A stretch of 64,000 nt of DNA from Pseudoalteromonas rubra (GTDB lineage: Bacteria > Pseudomonadota > Gammaproteobacteria > Enterobacterales > Alteromonadaceae): positions 1 to 64,000 of the forward strand of contig NZ_PNCI01000022.1 of assembly GCF_005887095.1 (NCBI RefSeq), given 5' to 3'. This document shows, in pieces, positions 48,753 through 57,322 of the stretch. Position numbers and translations under genes: made by a program. The number at the start of each line of letters is the position of its first letter. Within the stretch, counting starts at the first letter, position 1. Under the pieces are notes generated by a model that had not been told where the DNA came from, did no database searches, and worked only from the letters and a program-made list of their open reading frames with translations.

Positions 48753-49256
48753 ATGATAAAACGACTCGCAATGGCTACTTTGGTTGTCGCACTCGGCGCT
48801 CAACTCAGTGCCTGTAATGCTACACCTAATCCCGTTCCCCACAGCAAAGGCTATGAAACCTATATCCACTCTGGAGAGCTGTTCAAACATACTCAACTGA
48901 CCACTATTGATGGTCAGTCTGTCCAGCTGGCTGAGGGTAAAAAGCTGGTTATCCTGTTCGCCACCTGGTGTTCTGATTCCCAGCGTACCTTAACTGAATT
49001 GAAAGCCTCTCAATTACTGACGGATCCCACGCTCCAGGTCGTTGCCATTGGCCGGGAAGAAGACAACAAAACACTCAAAGCATTTCGTGAGTCATTCGGC
49101 ATTGACTTTGCGTTGGTTGCGGATCCGGATAGACAGATTTATCAGCACTACGCAAACAAAGGGATCCCTCGTCTTATTCTGCTGGATGAACACAATAAAG
49201 TGGTAAAAACACTCATTGGTGAGCAGCCTGGCATTATCGATCAGGTCCGCTGGTAA
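48753..49256 (+). CDS. Thioredoxin-fold lipoprotein with a CxxS active site
   Basis: A 167-residue protein. The lipoprotein signal ends in QLSAC at residue 21, so it should be anchored in the envelope. A TlpA/AhpC-like domain follows: FATWCSDSQRT near residue 71 and the cis-proline region GIPRLILLDE. The usual CxxC is CSDS here, so the resolving cysteine is missing. Such sites favour mixed disulfides, peroxide chemistry or isomerase-like roles over ordinary reduction. AAGGAA precedes the ATG. The stop overlaps the start of the DUF2721 fragment by one base. Confidence 0.8.
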   Translation: MIKRLAMATLVVALGAQLSACNATPNPVPHSKGYETYIHSGELFKHTQLTTIDGQSVQLAEGKKLVILFATWCSDSQRTLTELKASQLLTDPTLQVVAIGREEDNKTLKAFRESFGIDFALVADPDRQIYQHYANKGIPRLILLDEHNKVVKTLIGEQPGIIDQVRW

Positions 49257-49477
49257 TGAATACTGATGTTGTCAGCATACTGACCATGGCGAAGGTGATC
49301 CAAACTGCCGTAGCCCCGGTGTTTTTAATCACCGGTATCGCGGCCACATTAGGCGTATTATCCAATCGCCTGGCCCGCATCACCGACCGCGCCAGATTGC
49401 TGGATCGCAAGCTCAACAATAGTCAGGATACACATAAAAAAACCGCCCCGGGAAACCCGGGGCGGTTTTTCAACTAA
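49256..49477 (+). pseudogene. Truncated DUF2721 membrane protein running through a terminator
   Basis: A 73-residue frame whose first ~60 residues match DUF2721 proteins (VIQTAVAPVFLITGIAATL then VLSNRLARITDRARLL). These usually run to about 130-150 residues with further membrane helices. The last ~13 residues (about KKTAPGNPGRFFN) are encoded by the rho-independent terminator at 49436-49470, and the stop codon (49475-49477) lies past the T run. It is probably a decayed gene cut by a deletion near the subtilase gene. A short functional product cannot be excluded. It is coupled to the preceding lipoprotein gene. Confidence 0.7.
49436..49470. terminator. Bidirectional rho-independent terminator
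   Basis: A 12-base-pair perfect stem (AACCGCCCCGGG at 49441-49452 with CCCGGGGCGGTT at 49456-49467) has AAA as loop. A run of A lies before it and a run of T after it, so it works on both strands. It serves the redoxin lipoprotein unit and the subtilase gene. Confidence 0.92.
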
Positions 49478-49492
49478 TGCTTAGTTAGTTGC

Positions 49493-52400
49493 TTACTTAC
49501 GCTTACGGCGACGTAGTGCTGCAAACGGTGCTGCAAGTAACGTCAACCAAGCCAGTGAACCTGAATCGTCGTCGTCATTGTCATCACCACCGGTTACGTT
49601 AGTCACGTTAACACGTACAGTTACAACTTCTGATACAAATTGTGCAGAGTCTTTCGCCTGAACCTGGAAGCTCACTTCTTTTTCAAATTCGAAGTCAATT
49701 TCGCCGCTCACACGGATGGCGCCATCAGCGTCAACAGTGAACAGGTTAGTACCAGTTACGATGAACTCAGTCACAGGTGATACGTCTGCATCTGGGTCAG
49801 AGTAAGCCAGTCTGCCAACAACAGTGCCCAGCTGAGCGTTCTCAGTTACAGAGAAGATTTGACCGTGGTCAACCACTGGTGCGTGTAGTGAAGGATTCAG
49901 TACAACATCAACCGTTACTTCAACCATCTCAGACTTCAGACCGACGCTGTCTTCAACCATCACTTTGAACGTGTAGCTTGGTACTGCCAGCTGGTTGATT
50001 TCACCTGTTGTTACCAGTTCACCTTTGTCGTTGATTTCGAACAGGTCTGTGCCTTCTACTTCACCGCCAACAATACCGTCAGCTGCACTCTCAAATACAG
50101 AGTAGTCAAGCATACCAACCACAGTACCCACTGGTGCACCGTCCATCATACTGAACGTTTGACCGTGTGCAACCACTGGCATTTCGTCGTGCTCATTGGT
50201 CACTTCGATTTCAATGTCAGTCATAGCTGAAGAACCCATAGTGTCCATCGCCATCACTTTCAGCTCAACGCTCTCAACGCCCATCTCAAAGTCTAGGTAC
50301 TCAGAGCTTACCAGTGAGATAACCCCTTTGCTGTCGATAGCGAAGCTGTCTGCATGCATGCCATCCAGACGATAGCCCAAGATTGGGAACGCAGGAGACT
50401 CATCACCGAAGCTCACAGTTGCAACAGGCATTGGCTCAGCGTTTTCGCTTACGCTCAGGTCACCGTCAACAACCAGCTCAGGTAGTGCAGGCACTTCCAG
50501 GTCACCAGGTACAACCGCAATTACGTCTGTGCCTGAAGTTGAAGTAAATGCAAACGGCATATCGAACTCAACAGTCGCTTTCGCACCAGGTGCCAGCTCT
50601 TTCAGCGCTTCGCCTTCACCGTCTTTCAGTGCCACAGTTGGGTTCATACCGAAGATGAAGCCACCGCTCGCTGAATCCGTTGGCGTGCCCCAGATACCAG
50701 ACTGCCAGTGTGCTTCACCAACGAATGCATCAACACCAACTGGCATACCAACCATATCTGCACTCATACCTAACAGGTTAGAACACGCTGTGAAGGTCAC
50801 AGTGTCTTCACCTGACTCGTGCAGCATAGGTGTGCCCCATTCCCACTGGTCATCGCCATTGACGATTGAACCAATCAGCGTACGGCTGCGACCACGTACA
50901 GCAGGAGTGTTACCTGTGTCGTTCAGCTTCGTCATGAACTTGTCAGCGATGCCGTCGTTGTTGAAGTCGAACTCAAGACGGTAACCGGCCTGACGCAGGT
51001 GGTTGATGCCATCTTGTAACTGCAGTGAGAAAGAGGTCGAAATACCAGAGTCACAGTTGTCGTTCAAGAATGCAGCCGTAGTCACTGACTTGATGTCAAA
51101 ACGACGGTTGTTATCTTCGCTGGTCAAAACAACTTGTTCAGCTGTACCAGAGATAGCCACAGCACCCGTGTTCTCAACCATCAGCGATGACATTTGCTCA
51201 CCCGCTTCGATGCTGAACTCAGCTTCTGCTGCTGCTTTTGGTAGCACGTGGTAAACAACGTGTAGGTCGTGGTCACCGTCAGTTGCCGCATCATCAAAGA
51301 TTAGCGCACCGTCGTACTCAGCCAGGTCTAGTGCTTCAACACTTTTCGCCAGTTCATCGTTGTCGAACGGGTTCATGACGCCAAACTCAGGTAGCTTGCT
51401 TGGATCAATGGTCATGTCAACGTCGATCAGGATTGTCTGGCCCGCAGGTACAACAACCTGTGCAGGATGTTCGAACGTTACAGCACCTGAATCCACATCG
51501 TTCTGATAACGGTGGTCCATACGCAGGTTATATGTACGCTCTTCGTTTGAGTAGTTACGTAGTACTACAGACTTAGTATACGTTTGTGTCTCTGCAAGAC
51601 GCTTAGCACCGAATGACAGGGCCGCTTGCTTAGTGTCAAACTCAGGCAGGTCTACCCAAGCTGCAACCGGAGACGCAATGGCTTTTTCAACGTCAACCAA
51701 ACCAGCACCGATGCGGCTGATAGGCGCCAGCGGTGAGTCAGGGTTTACGTTTGTTGATTCAACTGTGATGTTCAGGTCAGCGGTGTTCATCAGAATCGCT
51801 TTAACTTCCAGAGCACCAAGCTCAGGACGCGCTTCTTTCACTAGCGCCACAGCACCGGCCGTGATTGGGCCAGACATCGAGGTACCAGACTTACGGTGTA
51901 GCTGATCACCCGTACCCGGAGCCGCAGCCAGGATGTTTGAACCTGGAGCCGCAATTTCAGGCTTCAGCAGGCCGTCCATTGAAGGACCACGTGATGAGAA
52001 GTCAGATACGCCGCCCGGAGACGCTTTAACAACACCAGAGACACTGTAAGTGGCTTTACCGCCATCTTTCATTTGCTCTTTAAGTTTTGCACCCGCTGCG
52101 AAGTTCAGACCTGCTGACGGGATAGTCACAGCGTCGTCGCTACCACCCATAGGAGCCGGTGTACCATCGTCGTTGTTGTTTGCGATGAATACAAATACTG
52201 CGCCACGCTCTTGAGCATTCAGTACTTTCTCAGTGAAAGCACATGCACCACGGTCGATAAGGACAGCCTTACCAGTAAAGTCCATGTCTGCGAATGGGTT
52301 AGCATCTTCGTCTAGATCACAGCCGTTTTGGTTCGCTTCAGGGTAAACCAACTCTGCATTGTCTTGAGTAAAGTCAAACGCAACCTGAGGACCAAAGCTT

Positions 52401-53545
52401 GCAGGTTGAACGACTGTTGCTTCGCCAGCAACCGTTGCTTCACCGAACAAACGCTCAAAAGTTGGGTGCGTCAAAGAGGCTACAGACAGCGCGTTAGGCG
52501 TTGTACTTGGACCACCAACACGGAACGGAACGTCATCATCGTTACCCGCAGAGATAATCATGTTTGTGCCTAGCTTAACAGCACGGTGGATCAGGTAAGC
52601 TGTACCAGATGACACATCCGTATCACCGAACTCGCTACCCAGTGACATGTTCATCAGGTCTACGCGGTCGCTAATGTCGCCGTCACCATTTGGATCCATT
52701 GCAGACTCAAGCGCTTTTACTTGCGCATCGAAAGGACAGCCACCACCACATACAGAGTAAACGTAAAGTTCAACGTCTGGGGCAATACCTGTTAAATCGT
52801 GAGATACGTGTGTACCGTGGTCAGACAGCTCATCTGCCTCTGGGCGGTACGTAGGATCGTCTTCAATCGGATCTGGGTCATCACGCATGTGGTCGTAACC
52901 ACCTACAACCATACCCTGTGGCCAGCTTACAGTTGTTGGATCTTCAGCAGCCGCTTTATAGTCTTCTAGTGTACCAGCAGCTTCGTTGAATGCTTTGTGG
53001 GTGTAGTCGATACCAGTATCTAGTACAGCAGCGCGAACACCTTTACCTGTTACGTCTAAATCGTTACGTACTTTGGTCGCACCGATGTAGTCAGAGCTTG
53101 CTTCAACAAACAAACGGTCTTCACGTAATGGAAGAATACGGTCAACCATCTCGTTTTTGCTTAGCGCTTTCAGTGCATCTTCAGACGCTTGTACGATCAG
53201 TGTTGAGGCCAGTACTTTCGTTGAGCCTAGGATTTTCACCCGTGGGTCAAGTGCACGCATCTGCTCTTTCATGTGGAACTGAGCTTGTTGCACTGATGAG
53301 AAAGTTTGCTTCGCAGCTTCAGCGCTGTAGGTGCCGTCAGACATCAGGTCAACCGCTGTAGATTGTTTCAGAACAACCAGGAACGCTTCTGCTCTTTCCT
53401 GTTGCGGGTTGCTGATTGCTTCAGCTTGTACCTTTAAAGAAGCAGGAGCTGCTGGAAGCTGCGTTGCAGCCGTGGCAGATGCTGCCATCAATGCACCAGA
53501 GACAGCTGTTGCTACCGCGGTGGCTTTAAATGAATACTTGGCCAT
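49493..53545 (-). CDS. Secreted subtilisin-like serine protease with cadherin-like repeats and GlyGly-CTERM-type tail
   Basis: A 1350-residue S8 protease precursor. The order is: signal peptide (about 1-30); an inhibitor-I9-like propeptide (about 40-145, with FLVVLKQS and STKVLASTLIV); the catalytic domain with Asp in AAVLDTGIDYTH, His in SDHGTHVSHDLTG and Ser in KSGTSMSGPITAGA; a PA insert (about 400-530, with ACAFTEKVLNAQERGAVFVF) between His and Ser; Fn3-like and beta-rich regions; cadherin-like repeats (about 1090-1320, with ISVNEN-like segments); a poly-Asp linker; and a C-terminal GSLAWLTLLAAPFAALRRRK. That tail has the Gly-rich motif, hydrophobic helix and basic end of rhombosortase substrates. 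The start at 53545 has AGGGGAAA upstream; an open extension to 53629 has no such site. Confidence 0.88.
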   Translation of the reverse strand: MAKYSFKATAVATAVSGALMAASATAATQLPAAPASLKVQAEAISNPQQERAEAFLVVLKQSTAVDLMSDGTYSAEAAKQTFSSVQQAQFHMKEQMRALDPRVKILGSTKVLASTLIVQASEDALKALSKNEMVDRILPLREDRLFVEASSDYIGATKVRNDLDVTGKGVRAAVLDTGIDYTHKAFNEAAGTLEDYKAAAEDPTTVSWPQGMVVGGYDHMRDDPDPIEDDPTYRPEADELSDHGTHVSHDLTGIAPDVELYVYSVCGGGCPFDAQVKALESAMDPNGDGDISDRVDLMNMSLGSEFGDTDVSSGTAYLIHRAVKLGTNMIISAGNDDDVPFRVGGPSTTPNALSVASLTHPTFERLFGEATVAGEATVVQPASFGPQVAFDFTQDNAELVYPEANQNGCDLDEDANPFADMDFTGKAVLIDRGACAFTEKVLNAQERGAVFVFIANNNDDGTPAPMGGSDDAVTIPSAGLNFAAGAKLKEQMKDGGKATYSVSGVVKASPGGVSDFSSRGPSMDGLLKPEIAAPGSNILAAAPGTGDQLHRKSGTSMSGPITAGAVALVKEARPELGALEVKAILMNTADLNITVESTNVNPDSPLAPISRIGAGLVDVEKAIASPVAAWVDLPEFDTKQAALSFGAKRLAETQTYTKSVVLRNYSNEERTYNLRMDHRYQNDVDSGAVTFEHPAQVVVPAGQTILIDVDMTIDPSKLPEFGVMNPFDNDELAKSVEALDLAEYDGALIFDDAATDGDHDLHVVYHVLPKAAAEAEFSIEAGEQMSSLMVENTGAVAISGTAEQVVLTSEDNNRRFDIKSVTTAAFLNDNCDSGISTSFSLQLQDGINHLRQAGYRLEFDFNNDGIADKFMTKLNDTGNTPAVRGRSRTLIGSIVNGDDQWEWGTPMLHESGEDTVTFTACSNLLGMSADMVGMPVGVDAFVGEAHWQSGIWGTPTDSASGGFIFGMNPTVALKDGEGEALKELAPGAKATVEFDMPFAFTSTSGTDVIAVVPGDLEVPALPELVVDGDLSVSENAEPMPVATVSFGDESPAFPILGYRLDGMHADSFAIDSKGVISLVSSEYLDFEMGVESVELKVMAMDTMGSSAMTDIEIEVTNEHDEMPVVAHGQTFSMMDGAPVGTVVGMLDYSVFESAADGIVGGEVEGTDLFEINDKGELVTTGEINQLAVPSYTFKVMVEDSVGLKSEMVEVTVDVVLNPSLHAPVVDHGQIFSVTENAQLGTVVGRLAYSDPDADVSPVTEFIVTGTNLFTVDADGAIRVSGEIDFEFEKEVSFQVQAKDSAQFVSEVVTVRVNVTNVTGGDDNDDDDSGSLAWLTLLAAPFAALRRRKRK

Positions 53546-53909
53546 AGTTTCCCCTAGGACTTGTTGTTGAAATGATGTTTCTTTTAATTTTAGAGAGTAG
53601 ATTCGCTCATCAATATAATGTGACTTCACGGTTAATTACAATATTAAACAAACAAAGAAGTTACAAAATTTGCAAGCAAATCACATGACTCACCATAACT
53701 ACATGTTTATAAAGAAGTTTGAAACTGTAAACAAACGTAAACCAACCCATCATCATGTTGTCACATTGATGAGTTTGTAAAACCAGATGAACAAAATACA
53801 CACAAATCGACTATCTAATCTAGTTCAGAATTTCAATCTCGTCTAAGAGACTTGCAATATCTTTTATAAAGCCTTAGAACAGAGTCAGTTTTTTTAACGA
53901 GGGGTCGAA
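53546..53909. other. AT-rich divergent promoter region
   Basis: These 364 bases lie between the subtilase gene and the cytochrome c' gene, which are divergent. I see no gene, tRNA or strong hairpin. The composition is clearly more AT-rich than the flanking genes. It should hold both promoters; no single promoter stands out enough to call. Confidence 0.5.
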
Positions 53910-54359
53910 ATGAGAATTACACTTTTATTAACAAGCCTGTTAACTGGGCTGACTTTGAATGTTCAGGCAAATTCATTATTTGAAAAGCCAGAAGATGCAA
54001 TTGAATACCGTAAAGCAGCGTTTCAGCTGATCCGTTACCAGATTGGGGATATGGGCGACATGCTTAAAGGCAAAGTCCCGTTTGACGCAGAACGCTTTAA
54101 GCAACGTGCAAATAATGCAGCTCAGTTGTCTGCCATGCCATGGGAAGCATTCCCGGCAGGGTCAGATAAGGGTGCAACAGACGCCCTGCCAGCTATCTGG
54201 TCTGACAGAGCAACGTTTGACAAAAAAGCGCAGGCATTTGCAGATTATGCGCAAAAGCTGGCGGTAGCGGCAGAATCGGGCGATAAGAAAGTCATTGGTG
54301 CAGCCTTTAAAAACTGGGCGAAGGGCTGTAAAGACTGCCACAACTCGTTCAAAGATTAA
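53910..54359 (+). CDS. Class II cytochrome c (cytochrome c')
   Basis: A 149-residue periplasmic haem protein. It has a signal peptide (1-20, cleaved after NVQA) and a four-helix bundle. The c-type haem site lies at the C-terminus, CKDCHNSFK near residue 141, the placement typical of cytochrome c'. Such proteins bind NO or CO and may protect against nitrosative stress. The GAGGGG upstream of the ATG is a good ribosome binding site. It is a single gene with a terminator after it. Confidence 0.92.
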   Translation: MRITLLLTSLLTGLTLNVQANSLFEKPEDAIEYRKAAFQLIRYQIGDMGDMLKGKVPFDAERFKQRANNAAQLSAMPWEAFPAGSDKGATDALPAIWSDRATFDKKAQAFADYAQKLAVAAESGDKKVIGAAFKNWAKGCKDCHNSFKD

Positions 54360-54373
54360 GCACCAAAACAAGT

Positions 54374-54400
54374 AAGGCAGCAAATGCTGCCTTATCATTT
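54374..54400 (+). terminator. Terminator of the cytochrome c' gene
   Basis: The stem AAGGCAGC (54374-54381) pairs with GCTGCCTT (54386-54393) around AAAT, followed by ATCATTT. The T tract is modest. Confidence 0.7.
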
Positions 54401-54435
54401 AACGCTCAGGCGAGGTAAATGCCCCGCAATCAAGC

Positions 54436-54618
54436 TCAGTCATCTAAGAAATCTAGATCATCCTCTCCCAGATTACGCTTCAGGCGTTTTTGTTCCAAAT
54501 AATCATCCAGACGACGCTTCACCCGCTTCTTTTGCTGGGCCTGCAACACTTTGTCTAACGAGCCAAAGTCGTCTTCATAATCTTCTTCTAACGGATCATA
54601 GGAAAATGTTTTACCCAC
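54436..54618 (-). CDS. PA3496-like small charged protein
   Basis: A 60-residue, highly charged cytoplasmic protein (acidic ends, basic middle VKRRLDDYLEQKRLKRN, acidic tail DDLDFLDD). It resembles the PA3496 family of small proteins of unknown function. The GTG at 54618 has GGAG six bases upstream; the frame extends four codons to a TTG at 54630. It is convergent with the cytochrome c' gene. Confidence 0.65.
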   Translation of the reverse strand: MGKTFSYDPLEEDYEDDFGSLDKVLQAQQKKRVKRRLDDYLEQKRLKRNLGEDDLDFLDD

Positions 54619-54933
54619 GATAAGCTCCAAAACTTAAATTCGCTAACTAGTCCGGCAGTTCATACAATAATGAGCCTGCTTAAGTTAGTATTTAGCGCTA
54701 AATTCGGGCGCTGAAAAGCAAGACATTTTTATCTATACGATAAAAATTTTTTATTATGAATTTGCGCAAAAAACACACTAGTCAAAAGCACCACTTTTTG
54801 GTCATATTGATGAAAAAAACAGATAAAGCATCGCACAGAAAAATACAGCGTTTTCATAATAATCAATAGGTTAATAAATTGGCATTGTTCTTGTTGGTTC
54901 TCTCTCGTCATCAACACACCAAGGACCACTATT
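54619..54933. other. AT-rich intergenic region
   Basis: These 315 bases lie between the PA3496-like gene and the divergent DUF2884 gene. A 66-codon minus-strand frame (54729-54929) has no ribosome binding site and is rich in Phe, Cys and Leu by composition, so I do not call it. A palindrome TTTAGCGCTAAA near 54690 could bind a dimeric regulator. Confidence 0.45.
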
Positions 54934-55716
54934 ATGAAAGCTATACTGCTTGCTTCAACGTTGGCGTTATCTACTCAGGTGGCAGCCCACACAGATAACC
55001 ATTTTTCTGTCAGCACGGATGAGTGCGCTGTTGATTTTAAAAACGACGTACAGATCACCCCTGATCAGGTATATATCAAAAATGGCAATGGCCAGCCTGT
55101 GATGATAGATGCGCAGGGCTTCCTGTTTATTGCAGATCAACCCGTTTCGCTCAACCAGGATGAACGTATGGCCATGCAAACATATGCAGATACGCTCAGA
55201 GCGGAGCTACCCAAAGTAGCAAGTATCGCATTACAAGGTGTGGAGCTGGCCGGCGTCGCCATTGAAGAAGTGGCAACCGCGTTTAATCTGCACAATTTCG
55301 ATTCCTTATCTGCTCTGATGGATGAACTGCATACGGAGATTGAGGGCGCGTTTTACCAGCAAGGCACCTTTGTCATGGGTGAGCAGGCCTTCAATGAATT
55401 CGGTGCGCAGTTTGAGCATCAGTTTGAAGAAAAAATAGAACAAGCAATAGAAGGCGCCATGATGGAATCCATTGGCAGCCTGTTGGTCGCCATCGGCTCA
55501 GAAATGGTCAGTTCAGGCGGCGATATGGACCGTTTTGAACAGCGCATGGAAAACCTGGGTGCCGAAATTGAACAAAAGATAGAGCACCAGGCGAAAGCGC
55601 TGGAGCAGCAAGCCGACGCCTTGTGTGGCAACTTCAAGACCATTGCAGAACAAGAATCTCAGCTCAGCGCCATGATCCCGCAAATGAAAGGGTATCAGTT
55701 GTTCGCGTACCGCTAA
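54934..55716 (+). CDS. DUF2884 (YggN-like) periplasmic protein
   Basis: A 260-residue exported protein with a signal peptide (1-18, ending TQVAA). It has a beta-rich N-terminal part and a long helical, acidic part with repeated EQ and ME segments (about 135-235, with FEEKIEQAIEGAMME). The arrangement and the opening CAVDFKNDVQITPDQVYI match the DUF2884/YggN family, whose function is unknown. AAGGA lies before the ATG. It is a single gene, convergent with the MocR gene. Confidence 0.82.
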   Translation: MKAILLASTLALSTQVAAHTDNHFSVSTDECAVDFKNDVQITPDQVYIKNGNGQPVMIDAQGFLFIADQPVSLNQDERMAMQTYADTLRAELPKVASIALQGVELAGVAIEEVATAFNLHNFDSLSALMDELHTEIEGAFYQQGTFVMGEQAFNEFGAQFEHQFEEKIEQAIEGAMMESIGSLLVAIGSEMVSSGGDMDRFEQRMENLGAEIEQKIEHQAKALEQQADALCGNFKTIAEQESQLSAMIPQMKGYQLFAYR

Positions 55717-55740
55717 ACCTAGGTTTATCCCTGCACAGTC

Positions 55741-55790
55741 AGCCACACTTGCATAAGTTCAATACTTAACGCATGTGTGGCTGCTTTTTC
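55741..55790. terminator. Shared terminator between DUF2884 and the MocR gene
   Basis: A 12-base stem with one mismatch (AGCCACACTTGC at 55741-55752 with GCATGTGTGGCT at 55771-55782) is followed on the plus strand by GCTTTTTC. The loop is 18 bases. The MocR stop codon lies in the loop. Confidence 0.6.
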
Positions 55791-57214
55791 GCTTGTGCCA
55801 CCAAAGTGCCCAGCGTACGCACATAGCCTTCCATATGCTCGCACCAGGGCAGACCATAGCTGATCCGCACACAGCTGCGGTAGCGTTCATAGGCGCTGAA
55901 TATGGCACCCGGTGCCACACTGATCCCAGCCTGAAGCGCAAGCTGAAAGAACAGGCCGCCATCATAGCCCTCCCCCAGGTCCAGCCACAATACACAGCCC
56001 CCTTTGGGGTCGCTGACCCGGACGTGATCCGGAAAGTACTTTTGCACTGCCAGGCGCATTTTCTGCTTGTTGTCATAAAGTCGCTTGCGTAACTGGCGCA
56101 GATGCCGCTGAAACTCGCCACTGGCCATAAAATCTGCCAGCGCCCATTGATTCATCATAGGGGCCGAGCAACTCAACGCGCGCTTAAAACGTTTTGCCCG
56201 GGCACTGTATGGCCCCGCCAGCATCCAGCCCACCCGGTAGCCAGGCGCAACAGTCTTAGAAAACGACGAACAGGTCAATACTTCACCCGGCTGGGCAAAG
56301 CACTGCGCAGGTCTGATCCGCTGTTCGCCAAAATACAGGTCTCCATACACATCGTCTTCAATCAGAGTCACATCATGAGCACGCAATAGTTGCAGCAACT
56401 GCTGCATCCGGGATTCGGGCATCTGGCTACCCAGCGGGTTATTGATACTGGTAGAAAATACACAGGCTTTAATGGGGTGACGTGCCAGCGCGGCACTGAG
56501 GTCGTCAAGCCACAGCCCATCGTCCGGACAGACCGGGATTTCAATCGCTTTCAGACCAAGGTTTTCGACCAGCTCAACAATGCCAAAGTAACAGGGCGAT
56601 TCTATCGCGACAATATCACCAGGCTGGGTCACACATTGCAGGGCAATGGCTATGGCCTCCTGCGCCCCGTTGGTGATGATCAGGTCATCACTGTTCACGG
56701 TCAGGCCCAGTGCCAGATATTGCTGCACAATTTGCGTTTTTAGCATCATCAGGCCATCAATGGCGCCATAGTCGAGCATTCTCTCCTGAGCCTGGCGCAT
56801 GGCCTGGCGCATACTTCTGGCCAGAGCCTGTTGCGGACTGGCAGCAGCTACGGGGTTGGCAAGGCCCAGCGGCGCCACATCGGGAAGATGGATCCCCTCA
56901 TATACCTGCTCAATCAGTTGTTGTTTGTTCACCATCACAGGTTTTGCCGGCAACTTACTGCGCTTAGGCGTGGCGGTGGGGTGGCCGCTTTGCAAAAAGT
57001 AACCAGACTTTTCCCGGGCCACAACCTGACCCGACATTTCAAGCTGCTGATAGGCTTGCTGCACCGAAGGAATACTCACACGTAGTCGACCCGCCATCGC
57101 TCTGAGTGACGGCAGTTTATCACCGGGATTCAGCAACCCCTGCTCCACCATCTCACGTATCACAGTGATCACTTGCTGATATAAATAATCGGGTTTAAGG
57201 CTGGGCTGACTCAT
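55766..57214 (-). CDS. MocR-type GntR/aminotransferase transcription regulator
   Basis: A 482-residue fusion. The N-terminal GntR winged helix covers about 8-75 (YQQVITVIREMVEQGLLNPG and RVSIPSVQQAYQQLE). A fold-type I aminotransferase domain follows (about 105-470), with ITNGAQEAI, the Asn and Asp/Tyr of the PLP pocket (NNPLGSQMP, IEDDVYGDLYF) and the PLP lysine in SSFSKTVAPGYRVGW. MocR proteins use PLP or a PLP adduct as effector. It diverges from an EamA transporter gene 108 bases away, a classic regulator-target layout. The start at 57214 (MSQPSLK) has GAG upstream; the open extension to 57292 is AT-rich and unlikely. Confidence 0.88.
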   Translation of the reverse strand: MSQPSLKPDYLYQQVITVIREMVEQGLLNPGDKLPSLRAMAGRLRVSIPSVQQAYQQLEMSGQVVAREKSGYFLQSGHPTATPKRSKLPAKPVMVNKQQLIEQVYEGIHLPDVAPLGLANPVAAASPQQALARSMRQAMRQAQERMLDYGAIDGLMMLKTQIVQQYLALGLTVNSDDLIITNGAQEAIAIALQCVTQPGDIVAIESPCYFGIVELVENLGLKAIEIPVCPDDGLWLDDLSAALARHPIKACVFSTSINNPLGSQMPESRMQQLLQLLRAHDVTLIEDDVYGDLYFGEQRIRPAQCFAQPGEVLTCSSFSKTVAPGYRVGWMLAGPYSARAKRFKRALSCSAPMMNQWALADFMASGEFQRHLRQLRKRLYDNKQKMRLAVQKYFPDHVRVSDPKGGCVLWLDLGEGYDGGLFFQLALQAGISVAPGAIFSAYERYRSCVRISYGLPWCEHMEGYVRTLGTLVAQAKKQPHMR

Positions 57215-57322
57215 GGCACGCTCAATCTGTATAGGTTCAAAAACACATTTTTTGTATCTGGCATATACAGAATATATCGTTAAACTGGCCACGCTGACTA
57301 GTCCTTGTTGTGAGATGAAAGA

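Noticed and set aside
54729..54929. 66-codon minus-strand frame upstream of DUF2884
   Set aside because: AT-rich, no ribosome binding site; probably promoter DNA.
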